A DNA stretch of 64,000 bases from JACTOJ01 sp032335695 (GCF_032335695.1 NZ_JACTOJ010000019.1:1-64000); one strand, 5' to 3'; positions 42,663 through 51,700 are shown, numbered from the stretch's first letter. Translations and numbers: made by a program. The notes: generated by a model from the letters alone, not told the origin.

Positions 42663-43826
42663 CTAAACCTCTTTTTTAGTAATAGAATCATGAATACTGG
42701 AGATATTTATTTTAAGCCTTCTTAATTTGTTAATGATTTCTTGGTTTTCTGAATCGGTATAGATTATGGTCATATCTCTCTTTTTTTCCATCAAGGTTAT
42801 TATATAACTTGTGATTTCTTGATTTAGATGAGCTGTAATTATAGTCATGTTTTTCATAAGTGGATTTTCAGCTGTTTTTTTATTTATAAATTCAGAAAAG
42901 CTTGCTTCTCCAAGGCTTTTATTTGATAGGAAGAATCCCATTAGCTTCTCAAAGGACTTTTCATCTTTTATCTGCATGGAAACAGACTCTTTTCCATTAA
43001 TAAAAATATTTGAAACTACTTTTTTCTTTAGGAAGGCATAAATTATAGAAGCACAGGTATCTATAAGCTTTTCTTCTAATTCTCCGGAAGAGTCTCTCAA
43101 ATAGTTTTCCTTGTTCATATTTATCATTAAATTGAATTCTTGTCTCCAGATTATATCCTTATTTTTAACATATAATTCACCATGTTTTGCGCTTACTTTC
43201 CAGTTTATCCTTTTTATATTGTCTCCATATACATACTTTCGATTATCTCTTAAGGAGTAGCTGTCTTCTATTTTCCTACCGCTGATTATTATGGGACTAT
43301 TAATTATATTAAGTCCTTTAATTTTTGATACATTAATTTCATATATTTTGGGATAAATATATATTTTATTTTTGTAAGGGCATCTTTTTATAATTCTTAT
43401 CATTCCACTTACATCCGTAAATTCTAAATCAAAGTTAGTAGTGCTATACACTCCTCTTGTATTAAAAGACATGGTGCATTCAAGTTTTTTAGTCTCATAG
43501 GGGTTCATGCTTATTATCATATTTTCATCTTTAACATTGGCTCCCTTTACAAATCCATTATTAAGTTTCACAAAAAATATTGGCAAAATGCTTTTGTTTG
43601 TGAAGCTTATGGGCATGGCTATTACTTCCCTAACTACAAATTTCTCTTTTACATCTTTCACCTCTGCCTTTAAAAAGCAGCTATTTAAGAATATCGTTAC
43701 CATTTCTAACAGAGAAAAAATTAAAATAGCGTAAAATATTGTTATATATAAGTTTCCTCCATTTACGATTACCATAATTAAAGAAACTATAAAGGCTGTT
43801 ACATACCAGATATTTATTTTTAACAT
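42663..43826 (-). CDS. DUF58 domain-containing protein
   Basis: A 387-residue protein: two membrane segments at residues 5-45, a beta-rich part, then the DUF58 signature SYSLRDNRKYVYGDNIKRIN followed by WKVSAKHGELYVKNKD. The C-terminal part is von Willebrand A-like. DUF58 proteins partner MoxR ATPases. It starts seven bases from the moxR stop and ends 13 bases before the transglutaminase gene, so the three are co-transcribed. Confidence 0.9.
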   Translation of the reverse strand: MLKINIWYVTAFIVSLIMVIVNGGNLYITIFYAILIFSLLEMVTIFLNSCFLKAEVKDVKEKFVVREVIAMPISFTNKSILPIFFVKLNNGFVKGANVKDENMIISMNPYETKKLECTMSFNTRGVYSTTNFDLEFTDVSGMIRIIKRCPYKNKIYIYPKIYEINVSKIKGLNIINSPIIISGRKIEDSYSLRDNRKYVYGDNIKRINWKVSAKHGELYVKNKDIIWRQEFNLMINMNKENYLRDSSGELEEKLIDTCASIIYAFLKKKVVSNIFINGKESVSMQIKDEKSFEKLMGFFLSNKSLGEASFSEFINKKTAENPLMKNMTIITAHLNQEITSYIITLMEKKRDMTIIYTDSENQEIINKLRRLKINISSIHDSITKKEV

Positions 43827-43832
43827 ATACCC

Positions 43833-44768
43833 CTACCCCATAAATCTAACATCTCTAATTATTTGACTTATTATATTTTCACTGCTTATATTCCGAGATC
43901 TAGCTTCTGAGGAAGGAATCAGTCTATGAGAAAGCACAAGTACTGCATTTTCTCTAATATCCTCTGGTATTACATGAGTTCTTCCAGCAATGAGAGCAGC
44001 AGCCTGGCTGATTCTTAACAATGACAGTACCGCTCTAGTGCTCATGCCCATTACAAGTGAACTGTTTCTTCTTGTAGCATCAGCTATATCTACTATATAT
44101 TCATTAATCACGGAACTAACCATTATCTCTCTGGATTTTTGCTGGAGCCATAAAATTTGTTCTCCTGAAACAACTGGTGAGATTTCTTTCAAAGGTTCCC
44201 TGTTTTTATAAATCTGAAGTACACTTTTTTCTGATTGCTTATCTGGATAGCCTATGGATAATTTCATCATAAATCTATCCAGCTGAGCTTCTGGAAGATT
44301 AAAGGTGCCCTCATACTCTATAGGATTTTCAGTTGCAAATACAAAAAACGGTTTTTCTAATTTAAAAGTATGATTTCCTTCAGAAACTTGATTTTCTTCC
44401 ATAACTTCTAAAAGTGCTGATTGAGTTTTTGGGGATGTCCTGTTTATTTCATCTGCTAATACAATATTTGCGAATATGGGGCCTTTCTTAAATTGAAATT
44501 CCATTTCTTTTTGATTGAAAATAGATACCCCTATTATATCGGAAGGCAACAGATCTGGAGTGAATTGAATTCTGCTGTAAGATAGGTCTAAAGTCTTAGA
44601 AATTGCTCTTATCATAGTGGTCTTGCCAACTCCTGGCACATCTTCAATGAGTACGTGTCCACCCGCAATTATTCCTTTTAAAACGTTTAGAATTTCTGCC
44701 TTTTTTCCTATCATCACCTTGTCTACATTTTCTACTATTTTCTCAATTAATTCCTTAGCCTCACCCAT
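43833..44768 (-). CDS. MoxR family AAA+ ATPase
   Basis: A 311-residue AAA+ ATPase acting as a chaperone. Walker A is EDVPGVGKTT (about 42-51), Walker B VLADEINR and sensor 1 VFATENPIEYEGTF. It ends with the usual helical lid (MSTRAVLSLLRISQAAALIAG). It is first in the moxR-DUF58-transglutaminase operon; the perfect palindrome at 44798-44829 overlaps its promoter region. AAGGAG precedes the ATG. Confidence 0.93.
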   Translation of the reverse strand: MGEAKELIEKIVENVDKVMIGKKAEILNVLKGIIAGGHVLIEDVPGVGKTTMIRAISKTLDLSYSRIQFTPDLLPSDIIGVSIFNQKEMEFQFKKGPIFANIVLADEINRTSPKTQSALLEVMEENQVSEGNHTFKLEKPFFVFATENPIEYEGTFNLPEAQLDRFMMKLSIGYPDKQSEKSVLQIYKNREPLKEISPVVSGEQILWLQQKSREIMVSSVINEYIVDIADATRRNSSLVMGMSTRAVLSLLRISQAAALIAGRTHVIPEDIRENAVLVLSHRLIPSSEARSRNISSENIISQIIRDVRFMG

Positions 44769-44797
44769 GTTAAAAACTCCTTTTCACCCTATAACAA

Positions 44798-44829
44798 ATA
44801 TAAGATTTAGAATATTCTAAATCTTATAT
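44798..44829. promoter_or_regulatory. Perfect 32-bp palindrome upstream of moxR operon
   Basis: Both 16-base arms (ATATAAGATTTAGAAT and its complement) match at every position, with no spacer. It lies 30 bp upstream of the MoxR start codon. The lack of a loop favours a protein-binding operator over a terminator. Confidence 0.65.
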
Positions 44830-44904
44830 AATTATATCATGAATTGGTAATTTTAAGAATACGATTACTTATTGCCATAAAATATATTTACTTACATATA
44901 ATGT

Positions 44905-45067
44905 TTCAAGAGAATGTTGATATGAAGCTTTGGATTATTAAGCACATACTTATTCAATATGCTTATCCATATCCATTTGCGTGTAAAGCTCCAATTCCAA
45001 TATAGAAGAGGAAGAGGATATATCGTGTAAAATATATCCTCTTTCCTATTTGGCTATGTTTTAAAAC
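44905..45067. repeat. Decayed family A fragments
   Basis: AGAATGTTGATA at 44910-44921 (from the inner terminal repeat) and GGCTATGTTTTAAAAC at 45052-45067 (from the outer one). The interior does not match the full copies. The two fragments are in the same orientation, so this is not one simple shortened element. Confidence 0.5.
45011..45045. terminator. Strong stem-loop terminator
   Basis: Stem AGAGGATATAT ... ATATATCCTCT with a loop of eight bases (cgtgtaaa), followed by TTCC on the plus strand. It sits between the DUF3892 gene and the moxR operon and probably ends the DUF3892 transcript. Confidence 0.75.
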
Positions 45068-45298
45068 CTAAAAAACCGGTTTATTATCCAGATTGTCGCC
45101 TTCATCCCCATTAGGATTGCTTCTCAAATACTCTCTGCCATTTTTGGCTTTCCCTACATTTACTCCCTCTATTAAATTATCCTTGGCCATGGTTATGGCC
45201 TCATCTATTGAATATACACTGCCATTTTCCAGCATTACATCAGTTATATCCCCTTGGGGATTCTTTTTTACTTTTACAACCTTAGATTTATCACTCAT
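45068..45298 (-). CDS. DUF3892 family protein
   Basis: A 76-residue protein, all DUF3892: VVKVKKNPQGDITDVMLENG, SIDEAITMAKDNLIEGVNVG and GREYLRSNPNGDEGDNLDN. The family is common in clostridia and bacilli and has no known role. GAGGTG precedes the ATG. Confidence 0.9.
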   Translation of the reverse strand: MSDKSKVVKVKKNPQGDITDVMLENGSVYSIDEAITMAKDNLIEGVNVGKAKNGREYLRSNPNGDEGDNLDNKPVF

Positions 45299-45390
45299 AC
45301 TAACACCTCTTTCATATTGATTAATATTATTTGGTGAAGCTTGTTTTAATATTATTTGCAGTAATACCGGATAATATTCTTATATCTATA

Positions 45391-46101
45391 TTAATATATA
45401 TGTCTACATTCTTTAACATCTTTATTTAATATTTCATCAATCATGACAAATCTATAACCATCTCTTTTTAGCCATGGCAAAACAATCTTTAATGCATTTA
45501 TCGTCTTGAAAGGAGAATTTTTAGCTCCTCTTCCATCATGCAGTAATATAATATCCCCAGATTTTACATTTTTAATAAGTTTATTTTTAATAAAATCTAT
45601 GGTGACCCATCTGCTCCAATCCATAGCATGTATTGACCAAAGTACAACTTTTAGATTGTTTACTTTAGCATAATGAAATGTAACTGGATTAAATATTCCC
45701 CAAGGAGGTCTAAAAAAATTGATATTTATTCCTAGCCTATTCATAATATTTATAGATTTAAAAAAATCCTCTTGTGTCTTGTTTGGTAATCTAAAAATAG
45801 CGTTCTTATGCTTTAAAGAATGAAGACCGATATAATGTCCCTCATCTCGAATACGTTTAATTATATCAGGGTATTTTTCCGCATTCTCAGCAAGAACAAA
45901 AAAAGTACATTTCACATTGTTCTGTCTAAGTATCTTGAGAAGCTCCAGAGTATACCTTGGATCCGGTCCATCATCAAAGGTAAGTGCAATCACTTTTTCT
46001 TTTGATGATACGTTTTTTATTACTTTTTTTGAAATTTTTCTATAATATAAGTTAGGTAATACTGCATATGCCATTACTACATAGAGAACTAATAACTTCA
46101 T
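45391..46101 (-). CDS. Polysaccharide deacetylase (NodB homology domain)
   Basis: A 236-residue deacetylase with an N-terminal membrane anchor or uncleaved signal (LLVLYVVMAYAVLPN). The NodB motifs are all present: TFDDGPD (D43, D44), HSLKH (H94, H98), RPPWG, DWSRW and ILLHDG. It is a zinc enzyme that removes N-acetyl groups from peptidoglycan or another surface glycan. The ribosome binding site is weak (GAAAGATG). Confidence 0.9.
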   Translation of the reverse strand: MKLLVLYVVMAYAVLPNLYYRKISKKVIKNVSSKEKVIALTFDDGPDPRYTLELLKILRQNNVKCTFFVLAENAEKYPDIIKRIRDEGHYIGLHSLKHKNAIFRLPNKTQEDFFKSINIMNRLGININFFRPPWGIFNPVTFHYAKVNNLKVVLWSIHAMDWSRWVTIDFIKNKLIKNVKSGDIILLHDGRGAKNSPFKTINALKIVLPWLKRDGYRFVMIDEILNKDVKECRHIY

Positions 46102-46281
46102 TTTTATTCATCTTTCTTTCCATATTTGATTATTTTCTAGCCTTTTATTATATTATTAATACAGCACTCATAATTATTCCTTCTGTAATAAAACATATAT
46201 TATTACTGCTACATTAAAATAAGATTAAAAACGCCATGACCTACATAAATCTGTTAAAATCAAATATATGCAGGTTCATTC

Positions 46282-47868
46282 TTATTTTACTAACTTTATA
46301 TAAACAGAAAAAGTTGTTCCTTTTCCCAATTCGCTATTAACTTCAATTTTACCATTATGTGCATCTACTATGGATTTTACTATAGACAAACCTAACCCGT
46401 ATCCTCCTTGTGTTCTGGCTCTATGTGTCTCACTCATAAAAAACCTATCAAAAATTTTATTGATATTTTCTTCTGAAATTCCTGTTCCATTGTCCTTAAC
46501 TTTAATTACTGCATAATCTTCTGAGGAAACTGACACCTTATCAACGCTAATGGTAATCTCTCCTTTTTTCTCATCTGTGTGCCTTACAGCATTTTGTACC
46601 AAATTAAAAATTATTTGCTTAATATGATTTTGGTTTACAATTACATTTATATTTTCTTTTAGATTAAGATTAACACTTCTTTCTTTAGCTAATATTTTAA
46701 GCTGCGGTGAAATTTCATTAACAATATTGCTTAAATCCTGTAAATCCATTTCTTCTTCAGTATTTCTATCTAATCTATTTAAAGTCAGTAGATCATTTAC
46801 TAATTTCGTTAGCCTGTCACTTTCCAGCAAGATGCTATTAAGTGCTAAATCCAGTTGTTTTTCATTTTTAGCTGCCCCCCTTAAAAGCACCTCAACAAAT
46901 CCATGTATGGAGGTTAATGGTGTTCTTAACTCATGAGAGGCATCTGAAAGAAATTGCCTCATCTGCTCCCTAATCGCTTGTTCTTTATTAAAGGAAGTTT
47001 GAATCCTTTCAAGCATATTATTGAAGGCTATAGATAAACTATCTATTTCAATTTGCCCATTGTCTACTGGTAAGCGTTTATTTAATTTTTCCACATCAAT
47101 ATGCTCCACAGTATTTTTCATTTTATACAAAGGATTTAAAGCATCTTTAAACACCTTTGCTCCGATGATAGCTCCAATTATCAGTATTAAGGCAGATGCA
47201 ATTACATAAATATATATTTGCCTATCTACTAAATCTTGTATAGGCTTTGCTGATAAGCTTAATTGTATTATACCTACAGGTGAATTAATATTACCTATTT
47301 TTCTAAACCCAACTATTTGCAGGTTTCCACTTTTATCTTTAACTAATCTATAGCCCTCCAAAGAACCTATTTGCTTAAGTAAATTCCTATATTCTTGTTG
47401 TGATAAAGAAGGACTTGATACAGGCTCATCAATCTTTCTACCTAAATCTATGGAGTCATCTAGATCATATGAGTTATTGCTTTTAACTACCTTACTTGTT
47501 ATAACATTTCCGTTTACATCAATAATTGCTGCACCCATATTAATATCTATAGTCATATTAATAAGTCTATTTGCATTTTCATGCACATCTTTTGATGTTT
47601 TTATGTTACTCAATGTTTTTATATCCATATTATGAAATCTTGCATCTAATATTTGTTCTTTGCTTTGATATAAATATTTTTTTAATGTTTCATATTGAAA
47701 TACTTCCATTATGATAAGAAGAAACATCAATATAATAAAAAATCTAAATATTAATTTCCATCTTAAACTTTTCCCTCTTATAAAATTATTTATTTGCCTC
47801 AAATCATCACACCCTTTTAAATCATAGACTATTATTTTAATTATGCTGCCACCATTATTTTTTTGCAA
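46282..47868 (-). CDS. Membrane sensor histidine kinase with HAMP domain
   Basis: A 528-residue kinase: membrane segment around 39-56, outer sensor 57-215, second membrane segment 218-240, HAMP 240-295 and H312 in DASHELRTPLTSIHGF. It ends with an ATPase with N (NLVQNAVRHTD), G1 (VKDNGTGISEE) and G2 (GGYGLGL) boxes. Translation may really begin at TTG 47802 rather than 47868. Unusually, no response regulator gene is on either side; upstream lie a terminator and a family A copy. Confidence 0.88.
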   Translation of the reverse strand: MQKNNGGSIIKIIVYDLKGCDDLRQINNFIRGKSLRWKLIFRFFIILMFLLIIMEVFQYETLKKYLYQSKEQILDARFHNMDIKTLSNIKTSKDVHENANRLINMTIDINMGAAIIDVNGNVITSKVVKSNNSYDLDDSIDLGRKIDEPVSSPSLSQQEYRNLLKQIGSLEGYRLVKDKSGNLQIVGFRKIGNINSPVGIIQLSLSAKPIQDLVDRQIYIYVIASALILIIGAIIGAKVFKDALNPLYKMKNTVEHIDVEKLNKRLPVDNGQIEIDSLSIAFNNMLERIQTSFNKEQAIREQMRQFLSDASHELRTPLTSIHGFVEVLLRGAAKNEKQLDLALNSILLESDRLTKLVNDLLTLNRLDRNTEEEMDLQDLSNIVNEISPQLKILAKERSVNLNLKENINVIVNQNHIKQIIFNLVQNAVRHTDEKKGEITISVDKVSVSSEDYAVIKVKDNGTGISEENINKIFDRFFMSETHRARTQGGYGLGLSIVKSIVDAHNGKIEVNSELGKGTTFSVYIKLVK

Positions 47869-47891
47869 TCAGCTTACTGAAAATTTATTCA

Positions 47892-47930
47892 CAAAAAATG
47901 CACCCCCAGAATGAAGATGCATTTTTATTT
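47892..47930. terminator. Terminator hairpin
   Basis: Stem AAAAAATGCA ... TGCATTTTTA around a GC-rich loop, with T runs on both sides. It lies between the histidine kinase and the family A copy and probably ends the transcript from the xylanase genes. Confidence 0.75.
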
Positions 47931-47952
47931 TTGAAATTTCTATTTTAATTTA

Positions 47953-47998
47953 AGGTTCTGTTTTAAATCAGTGTTGATTTTTACACTGATTTAAAACT
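47953..47998 (+). repeat. Family A composite, left hairpin module
   Basis: GGTTCTG then the perfect 15-bp inverted repeat GTTTTAAATCAGTGT/ACACTGATTTAAAAC, as at 13616. Together with 48014-48222 it forms the second complete composite. Confidence 0.85.
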
Positions 47999-48013
47999 TC
48001 CTTCAGTTCGGAA

Positions 48014-48222
48014 GGCTATGTTTTAAAATGTTGATATTATCGTTTGAGTTCTAGGAACTCTTAGGGATTGCAACTTATAATCGGCTTAATTTTGCCCAGG
48101 ACGGGCAAAGCAATTTTAGCGCCATGGAGGGCGCATTAAAATTGGTAGTCAATTATAACAAAGCAGCCCTTAGAGTTCATTTACGAAAAATGCCTTTATC
48201 AACATTCTTTTAAAACATAGCC
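48014..48222 (+). repeat. Family A repeat, shortened variant (209 bp)
   Basis: Same terminal repeats and stems as 13674-13909 but 27 bp shorter: the segment with ACATGGGTTCTGAAAGAAACC near the right end is replaced by CATTTACG. This variant is the closest relative of the fragment at 25197. Its last base overlaps the GH30 stop codon (TAG, minus strand 48224-48222). Confidence 0.88.
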
Positions 48223-49472
48223 TAATTTAAATTTCCTACAAAGGTTGTTACGCTTTGTGCAGGAAGTGAAGCTGTGAAACTTCCATTAGATACCATTATA
48301 TCAGAGCTTGATTTAGCCATATTTAATGATGCTGAAGTAACCCAGGATGACACGCTTGAAACATTACCATTTTGTATGTTGAAATTTTGATTTACATTGG
48401 TGTTTCCTTGATTTATAGCCACGATGACTACCTTATTACTCCCTGTATATGCAGACATGTACACATTTGTTTGAGGATTGCTGGCAGCATCAACTCTATA
48501 ATATCCATTACCAATGAATTTAGAAAATTGACCAAGCACGTAGGGTCGTTTTTGAAGTACTCCAGCTTTATTATAAAGTCCATTAGAATCACTGATTACC
48601 CACCACCAGCAGTATGCATTCATATTGCCCACTGTCATACAATCATTAATCTCTTTAGCAGTGGTTATGCATGCACTTACACTTTGATCATTTAGAAGAT
48701 GTTCTGTCATCCATAATTCTTTTCCTTTGCTGCGTGCCAATGGATAATCCTTAATTGTAGCTCCATATAAATGTCCACCAATAATAGACACATAAGAAGC
48801 AGCTGTAGCATCATTTAGAGTTGGATCTGACATAGCTTGATTAAAGTTTAAGGATTCAGGCATTATAATTTTAGTAACACTGGCAATTGTAGCCCCATTT
48901 GCTTTTATAAAATCTTTAAACTGATCTGCTGTCCATTGGCAGCCTTCGTAATTAGGATCCCAATCCGGTTCGTTTTGAAGAGATATGGCATATAGCTTTA
49001 CTCCATTATTAGCAAAATAATTAGCAAAGGTCTTCAAATATGCTGCATAATCAGCATAGGAAGTGGTCTTCAAGGAGCCTCCTATAGTTGAATTATTAGT
49101 TTTCATAGAAGCTGGCGGTGTCCATGGAGTTGCAAAAACAATAGCTCCTCTGGCAGCTGCCTTTTTTGCATTAGAAAGTTCATCGGCCCAAGCACTGTAG
49201 TCTCCTTTATTCCAATTTTCATTAGGCGCAATACGCACTCTTAAAATACTAAGTCCTATATTGCTATATAGAGTATCCATATAAGAATCACTAAGAGCTC
49301 CACACCATACACTGGCCGCACCAAAACCTCTTATAACCTGCTGCTTAGAAGCCAGATTTATTGCAGCACTATTAGTTGCCGCATTGCTTGATATAGGCGC
49401 TATTAAAAATATTGCAGCCACTATGAAGCACATTGCTAAACTTAGAGATATTTTTTTAATTCTACCTTTCAC
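48222..49472 (-). CDS. Secreted GH30 xylanase (glucuronoxylanase family)
   Basis: A 416-residue secreted enzyme cutting the beta-1,4-xylan backbone. From GTG 49472 (GGAGGGG six bases upstream) a signal peptide runs to about residue 31 (KKISLSLAMCFIVAAIFLIA ... SNA). The (beta/alpha)8 barrel has the acid/base E168 (ISLQNEPDW) and nucleophile E257 (WMTEHLL), followed by the beta-sandwich side domain. No carbohydrate-binding module. The loop after NAYCWWWVI reads SDSNG where glucuronate-dependent enzymes have IRRS-like arginines, so it may not need glucuronate side chains. The stop codon uses the terminal G of the family A repeat. Confidence 0.9.
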   Translation of the reverse strand: MKGRIKKISLSLAMCFIVAAIFLIAPISSNAATNSAAINLASKQQVIRGFGAASVWCGALSDSYMDTLYSNIGLSILRVRIAPNENWNKGDYSAWADELSNAKKAAARGAIVFATPWTPPASMKTNNSTIGGSLKTTSYADYAAYLKTFANYFANNGVKLYAISLQNEPDWDPNYEGCQWTADQFKDFIKANGATIASVTKIIMPESLNFNQAMSDPTLNDATAASYVSIIGGHLYGATIKDYPLARSKGKELWMTEHLLNDQSVSACITTAKEINDCMTVGNMNAYCWWWVISDSNGLYNKAGVLQKRPYVLGQFSKFIGNGYYRVDAASNPQTNVYMSAYTGSNKVVIVAINQGNTNVNQNFNIQNGNVSSVSSWVTSASLNMAKSSSDIMVSNGSFTASLPAQSVTTFVGNLN

Positions 49473-49512
49473 TTTATTCCCCTCCATTTTATTTAATTTT
49501 AATACTCTAGAA

Positions 49513-50343
49513 TTACTTACTTCGGCATACACGAAAGCCTTGATCTGGGCCCTTGCCATTTGCTTCGAATTTTCCGCGAAAAGATATCTCGCAGCAGCTT
49601 ACGTCACCAATCCATCCCCCTCCCTTGCAAACTCGTAAAGAACCACTATTACTATTAAGGTCTCCATACCAGTTCCAGCACCATTCTCTTACGTTACCAG
49701 ACATATCGTAAAGTCCCAGCTCATTGCTTTTTTTAACGCCAACAGATTTAGTTTTATTATTATTTTTTTCTATGGCAGCCCAATTCCATATTTCTGATAA
49801 ATATTTATCTCCAGCATTTTTCCAATACCATGCTACTTCATCTGAATTACTGCTTCCGCTATATGTGTAATTTCTGCTAATCTGCCCACCACTTGCTGCG
49901 TATTCCCATTCTGCTTCTGTAGGCAATCTGTAACCGTTAGCTCCCTCATTTATATTTACTGTCCATTTTAAATTATCGTTATCACTTTTATTGTTAGGGT
50001 CTTTTTTATTCTTATCCACATTATAATACTGCTCCAACCCTTCTTTTTTACTTCTTGAATTGCAATACTCAATACAGTCATACCAACTCACCATTTCAAC
50101 TGGTAAATTATCTCCTTTGAATTGTGAGGGATTACTTCTCATTACCTCAATCCATTCTTTTTGAGTTATTTCGTATTTGTCCATATAAAAGCTGGATATT
50201 GTTATGCCTTTTCCATAATAGTTAGACTTTGTATTTACAAACCTCCCGCCTTTAATTAGCATGAAGTTATCCTGTTTATCTTTGGAGCAAGCACTTACTG
50301 TGACCATTAAAGCCGTTATAAGAAAAATTAATAATTTTCTCAT
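49513..50343 (-). CDS. SUMF1/FGE-domain lipoprotein
   Basis: A 276-residue exported protein. A lipoprotein signal (LLIFLITALMVTVSAC, C19) is followed by a formylglycine-generating-enzyme-sulfatase domain: FMLIKGGRFVNTKS, MDKYEITQKEWIEVM, YRLPTEAEWEYAASGG, LYDMSGNVREWCWNW and the closing GFRVCRSK. True FGEs use two C-terminal cysteines and oxidise a sulfatase Cys; here a CC pair (SCCEISF) is near the usual place. No sulfatase is in the window. It lies between two xylanase genes and may act on, or simply bind, surface partners. Confidence 0.88.
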   Translation of the reverse strand: MRKLLIFLITALMVTVSACSKDKQDNFMLIKGGRFVNTKSNYYGKGITISSFYMDKYEITQKEWIEVMRSNPSQFKGDNLPVEMVSWYDCIEYCNSRSKKEGLEQYYNVDKNKKDPNNKSDNDNLKWTVNINEGANGYRLPTEAEWEYAASGGQISRNYTYSGSSNSDEVAWYWKNAGDKYLSEIWNWAAIEKNNNKTKSVGVKKSNELGLYDMSGNVREWCWNWYGDLNSNSGSLRVCKGGGWIGDVSCCEISFRGKFEANGKGPDQGFRVCRSK

Positions 50344-50534
50344 TTCCTTATCTCCTTAAACCTATCTAAAAAATTGTATACTTGATACCCCTAGTCCAGC
50401 TATACTATAGAAAATACCTTAAAACTCAATATTACTTGAGACAGTTTTTTCAAAATGTAATATTTAAGTAGTATGTAGGTAAGCATTTTTTAATCAGCTG
50501 ACTTTTAAATGATCTATTACTTTAAAGTGTTCTT

Positions 50535-51173
50535 CTACCAAACTGTCACATTAGAATATCCGCTGCTTTGATATCCTTCCGTTGCCAATATTTGATAAAC
50601 CCAACTGCTGCCTGGATTCATTCCGTTACTCTTCCATGCGTTAACATGGTTACTAAAAGTGATGGCATTGTTTGAGCCAATGGATCTCTTAGCCTGTCGT
50701 ACACTCCAGAATTGAGTAAAAGTTGCAGTACCATCGATAGACGGTGCATTAGTTCGTGTAGCCGTATATATATCATATGTTCCACCATCGCTGGTGACAG
50801 TACCCTTATAGGTTCCAGTAGGTCTATAAGTGCCCCAGTTATCAACAACGTAATATTCTATAAGTGAATTTCTTGTCCAACCATAAAGTGACAAATATCC
50901 ATTACCAGATGGTGAAAAAGCACCTGCATTATAGTTTACCACTCTAGATGGTGATCCAGCATTCCAGCCTTTACCAACAACAAAGTTTCCGCAATTTGAC
51001 CATGAAACACTGTAATTGCCGCCAGATCCATTAGTAGCATTCACTGTTCCTCCGCCATCAGTCCAATTTTGCCAATAATCTGTAGCAGCATTTGCAGTTA
51101 CTGTAAACAAGCTAGTAAAACCTATTGAAGCCGCAATAAACAATGTAGAAATTTTCTTGTTTAATTTAAACAT
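50535..51173 (-). CDS. xynA: Secreted GH11 endo-1,4-beta-xylanase
   Basis: A 212-residue secreted xylanase. The signal peptide ends near residue 29 (ISTLFIAASIGFTSLF ... ANA). The GH11 jelly roll has nucleophile E106 (NSLIEYYVVDNWG) and acid/base E199 (ILATEGYQSSG), and the thumb with PSIDGTATFTQFWSVR. It consists of the catalytic domain only. It acts on xylan with the GH30 enzyme downstream. GGAGGTAAATT precedes the ATG, and a cre-like site lies far upstream. Confidence 0.95.
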   Translation of the reverse strand: MFKLNKKISTLFIAASIGFTSLFTVTANAATDYWQNWTDGGGTVNATNGSGGNYSVSWSNCGNFVVGKGWNAGSPSRVVNYNAGAFSPSGNGYLSLYGWTRNSLIEYYVVDNWGTYRPTGTYKGTVTSDGGTYDIYTATRTNAPSIDGTATFTQFWSVRQAKRSIGSNNAITFSNHVNAWKSNGMNPGSSWVYQILATEGYQSSGYSNVTVW

Positions 51174-51656
51174 AATTTACCTCCTAAAATAATTTTATTT
51201 ATCAGTACTTACCTACACACTACTTGAATATCAATCTCACCTCTTTTTCTTAGAAATATTTTCTTTAAAATCATTTGAAGAAGCTAGTAAAATTTTATGT
51301 TTTTTATGGTACTAGAATAAAGCTGTGATGAAAGGAATCATATAGTATAAAAATATTTATCTGCAGGTTAATTGATATGCCGATGAATAAATCTTGCTGG
51401 AAAGTAAATATTAGAAATTTGTATTAATTGATTTGAATGTAATTTATAAGTGGAAATCTTAGTATCTAACTGTGTCAATTCCGTTTGCTTATCCCTTTAA
51501 ACGGTTACATATATATGTTACTTTGTAATCTAATTTCATTCAATGCATATATTAAAGGTTTTGCCCTTGTAAATTAAACATTTAACATTTTGACATATTT
51601 TGCTAATAATTATAATACTTTTTAACCATAATCAACCTAATTATATTCCTCATATA
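51174..51656. other. Long regulatory gap upstream of GH11 xylanase
   Basis: About 480 bp with no reading frame worth naming. It should hold the promoter and a long 5' leader of the xylanase gene. Apart from the cre-like site at 51496-51509 I see no clear operator, RNA gene or repeat. Confidence 0.6.
51496..51509. promoter_or_regulatory. cre-like site (CcpA box)
   Basis: Reverse complement TGTAACCGTTTAAA fits the catabolite-responsive element TGTAANCGNTTNCA at all but one fixed position. It lies 323 bp upstream of the GH11 start, far for a promoter-proximal site, unless the leader is long. Glucose repression of xylanase would make sense. Confidence 0.45.
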
Positions 51657-51659
51657 TAA

Positions 51660-51700
51660 AAAGGTACTAATCCACCAATTAGCAGATTAATACCTTTAAA
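51660..51700 (-). terminator. Rho-independent terminator of the U32 gene
   Basis: On the minus strand AAAGGTATTAATC ... GATTAGTACCTTT pairs at 12 of 13 positions and is followed by TTATATAT, right after the stop at 51701. Confidence 0.85.
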
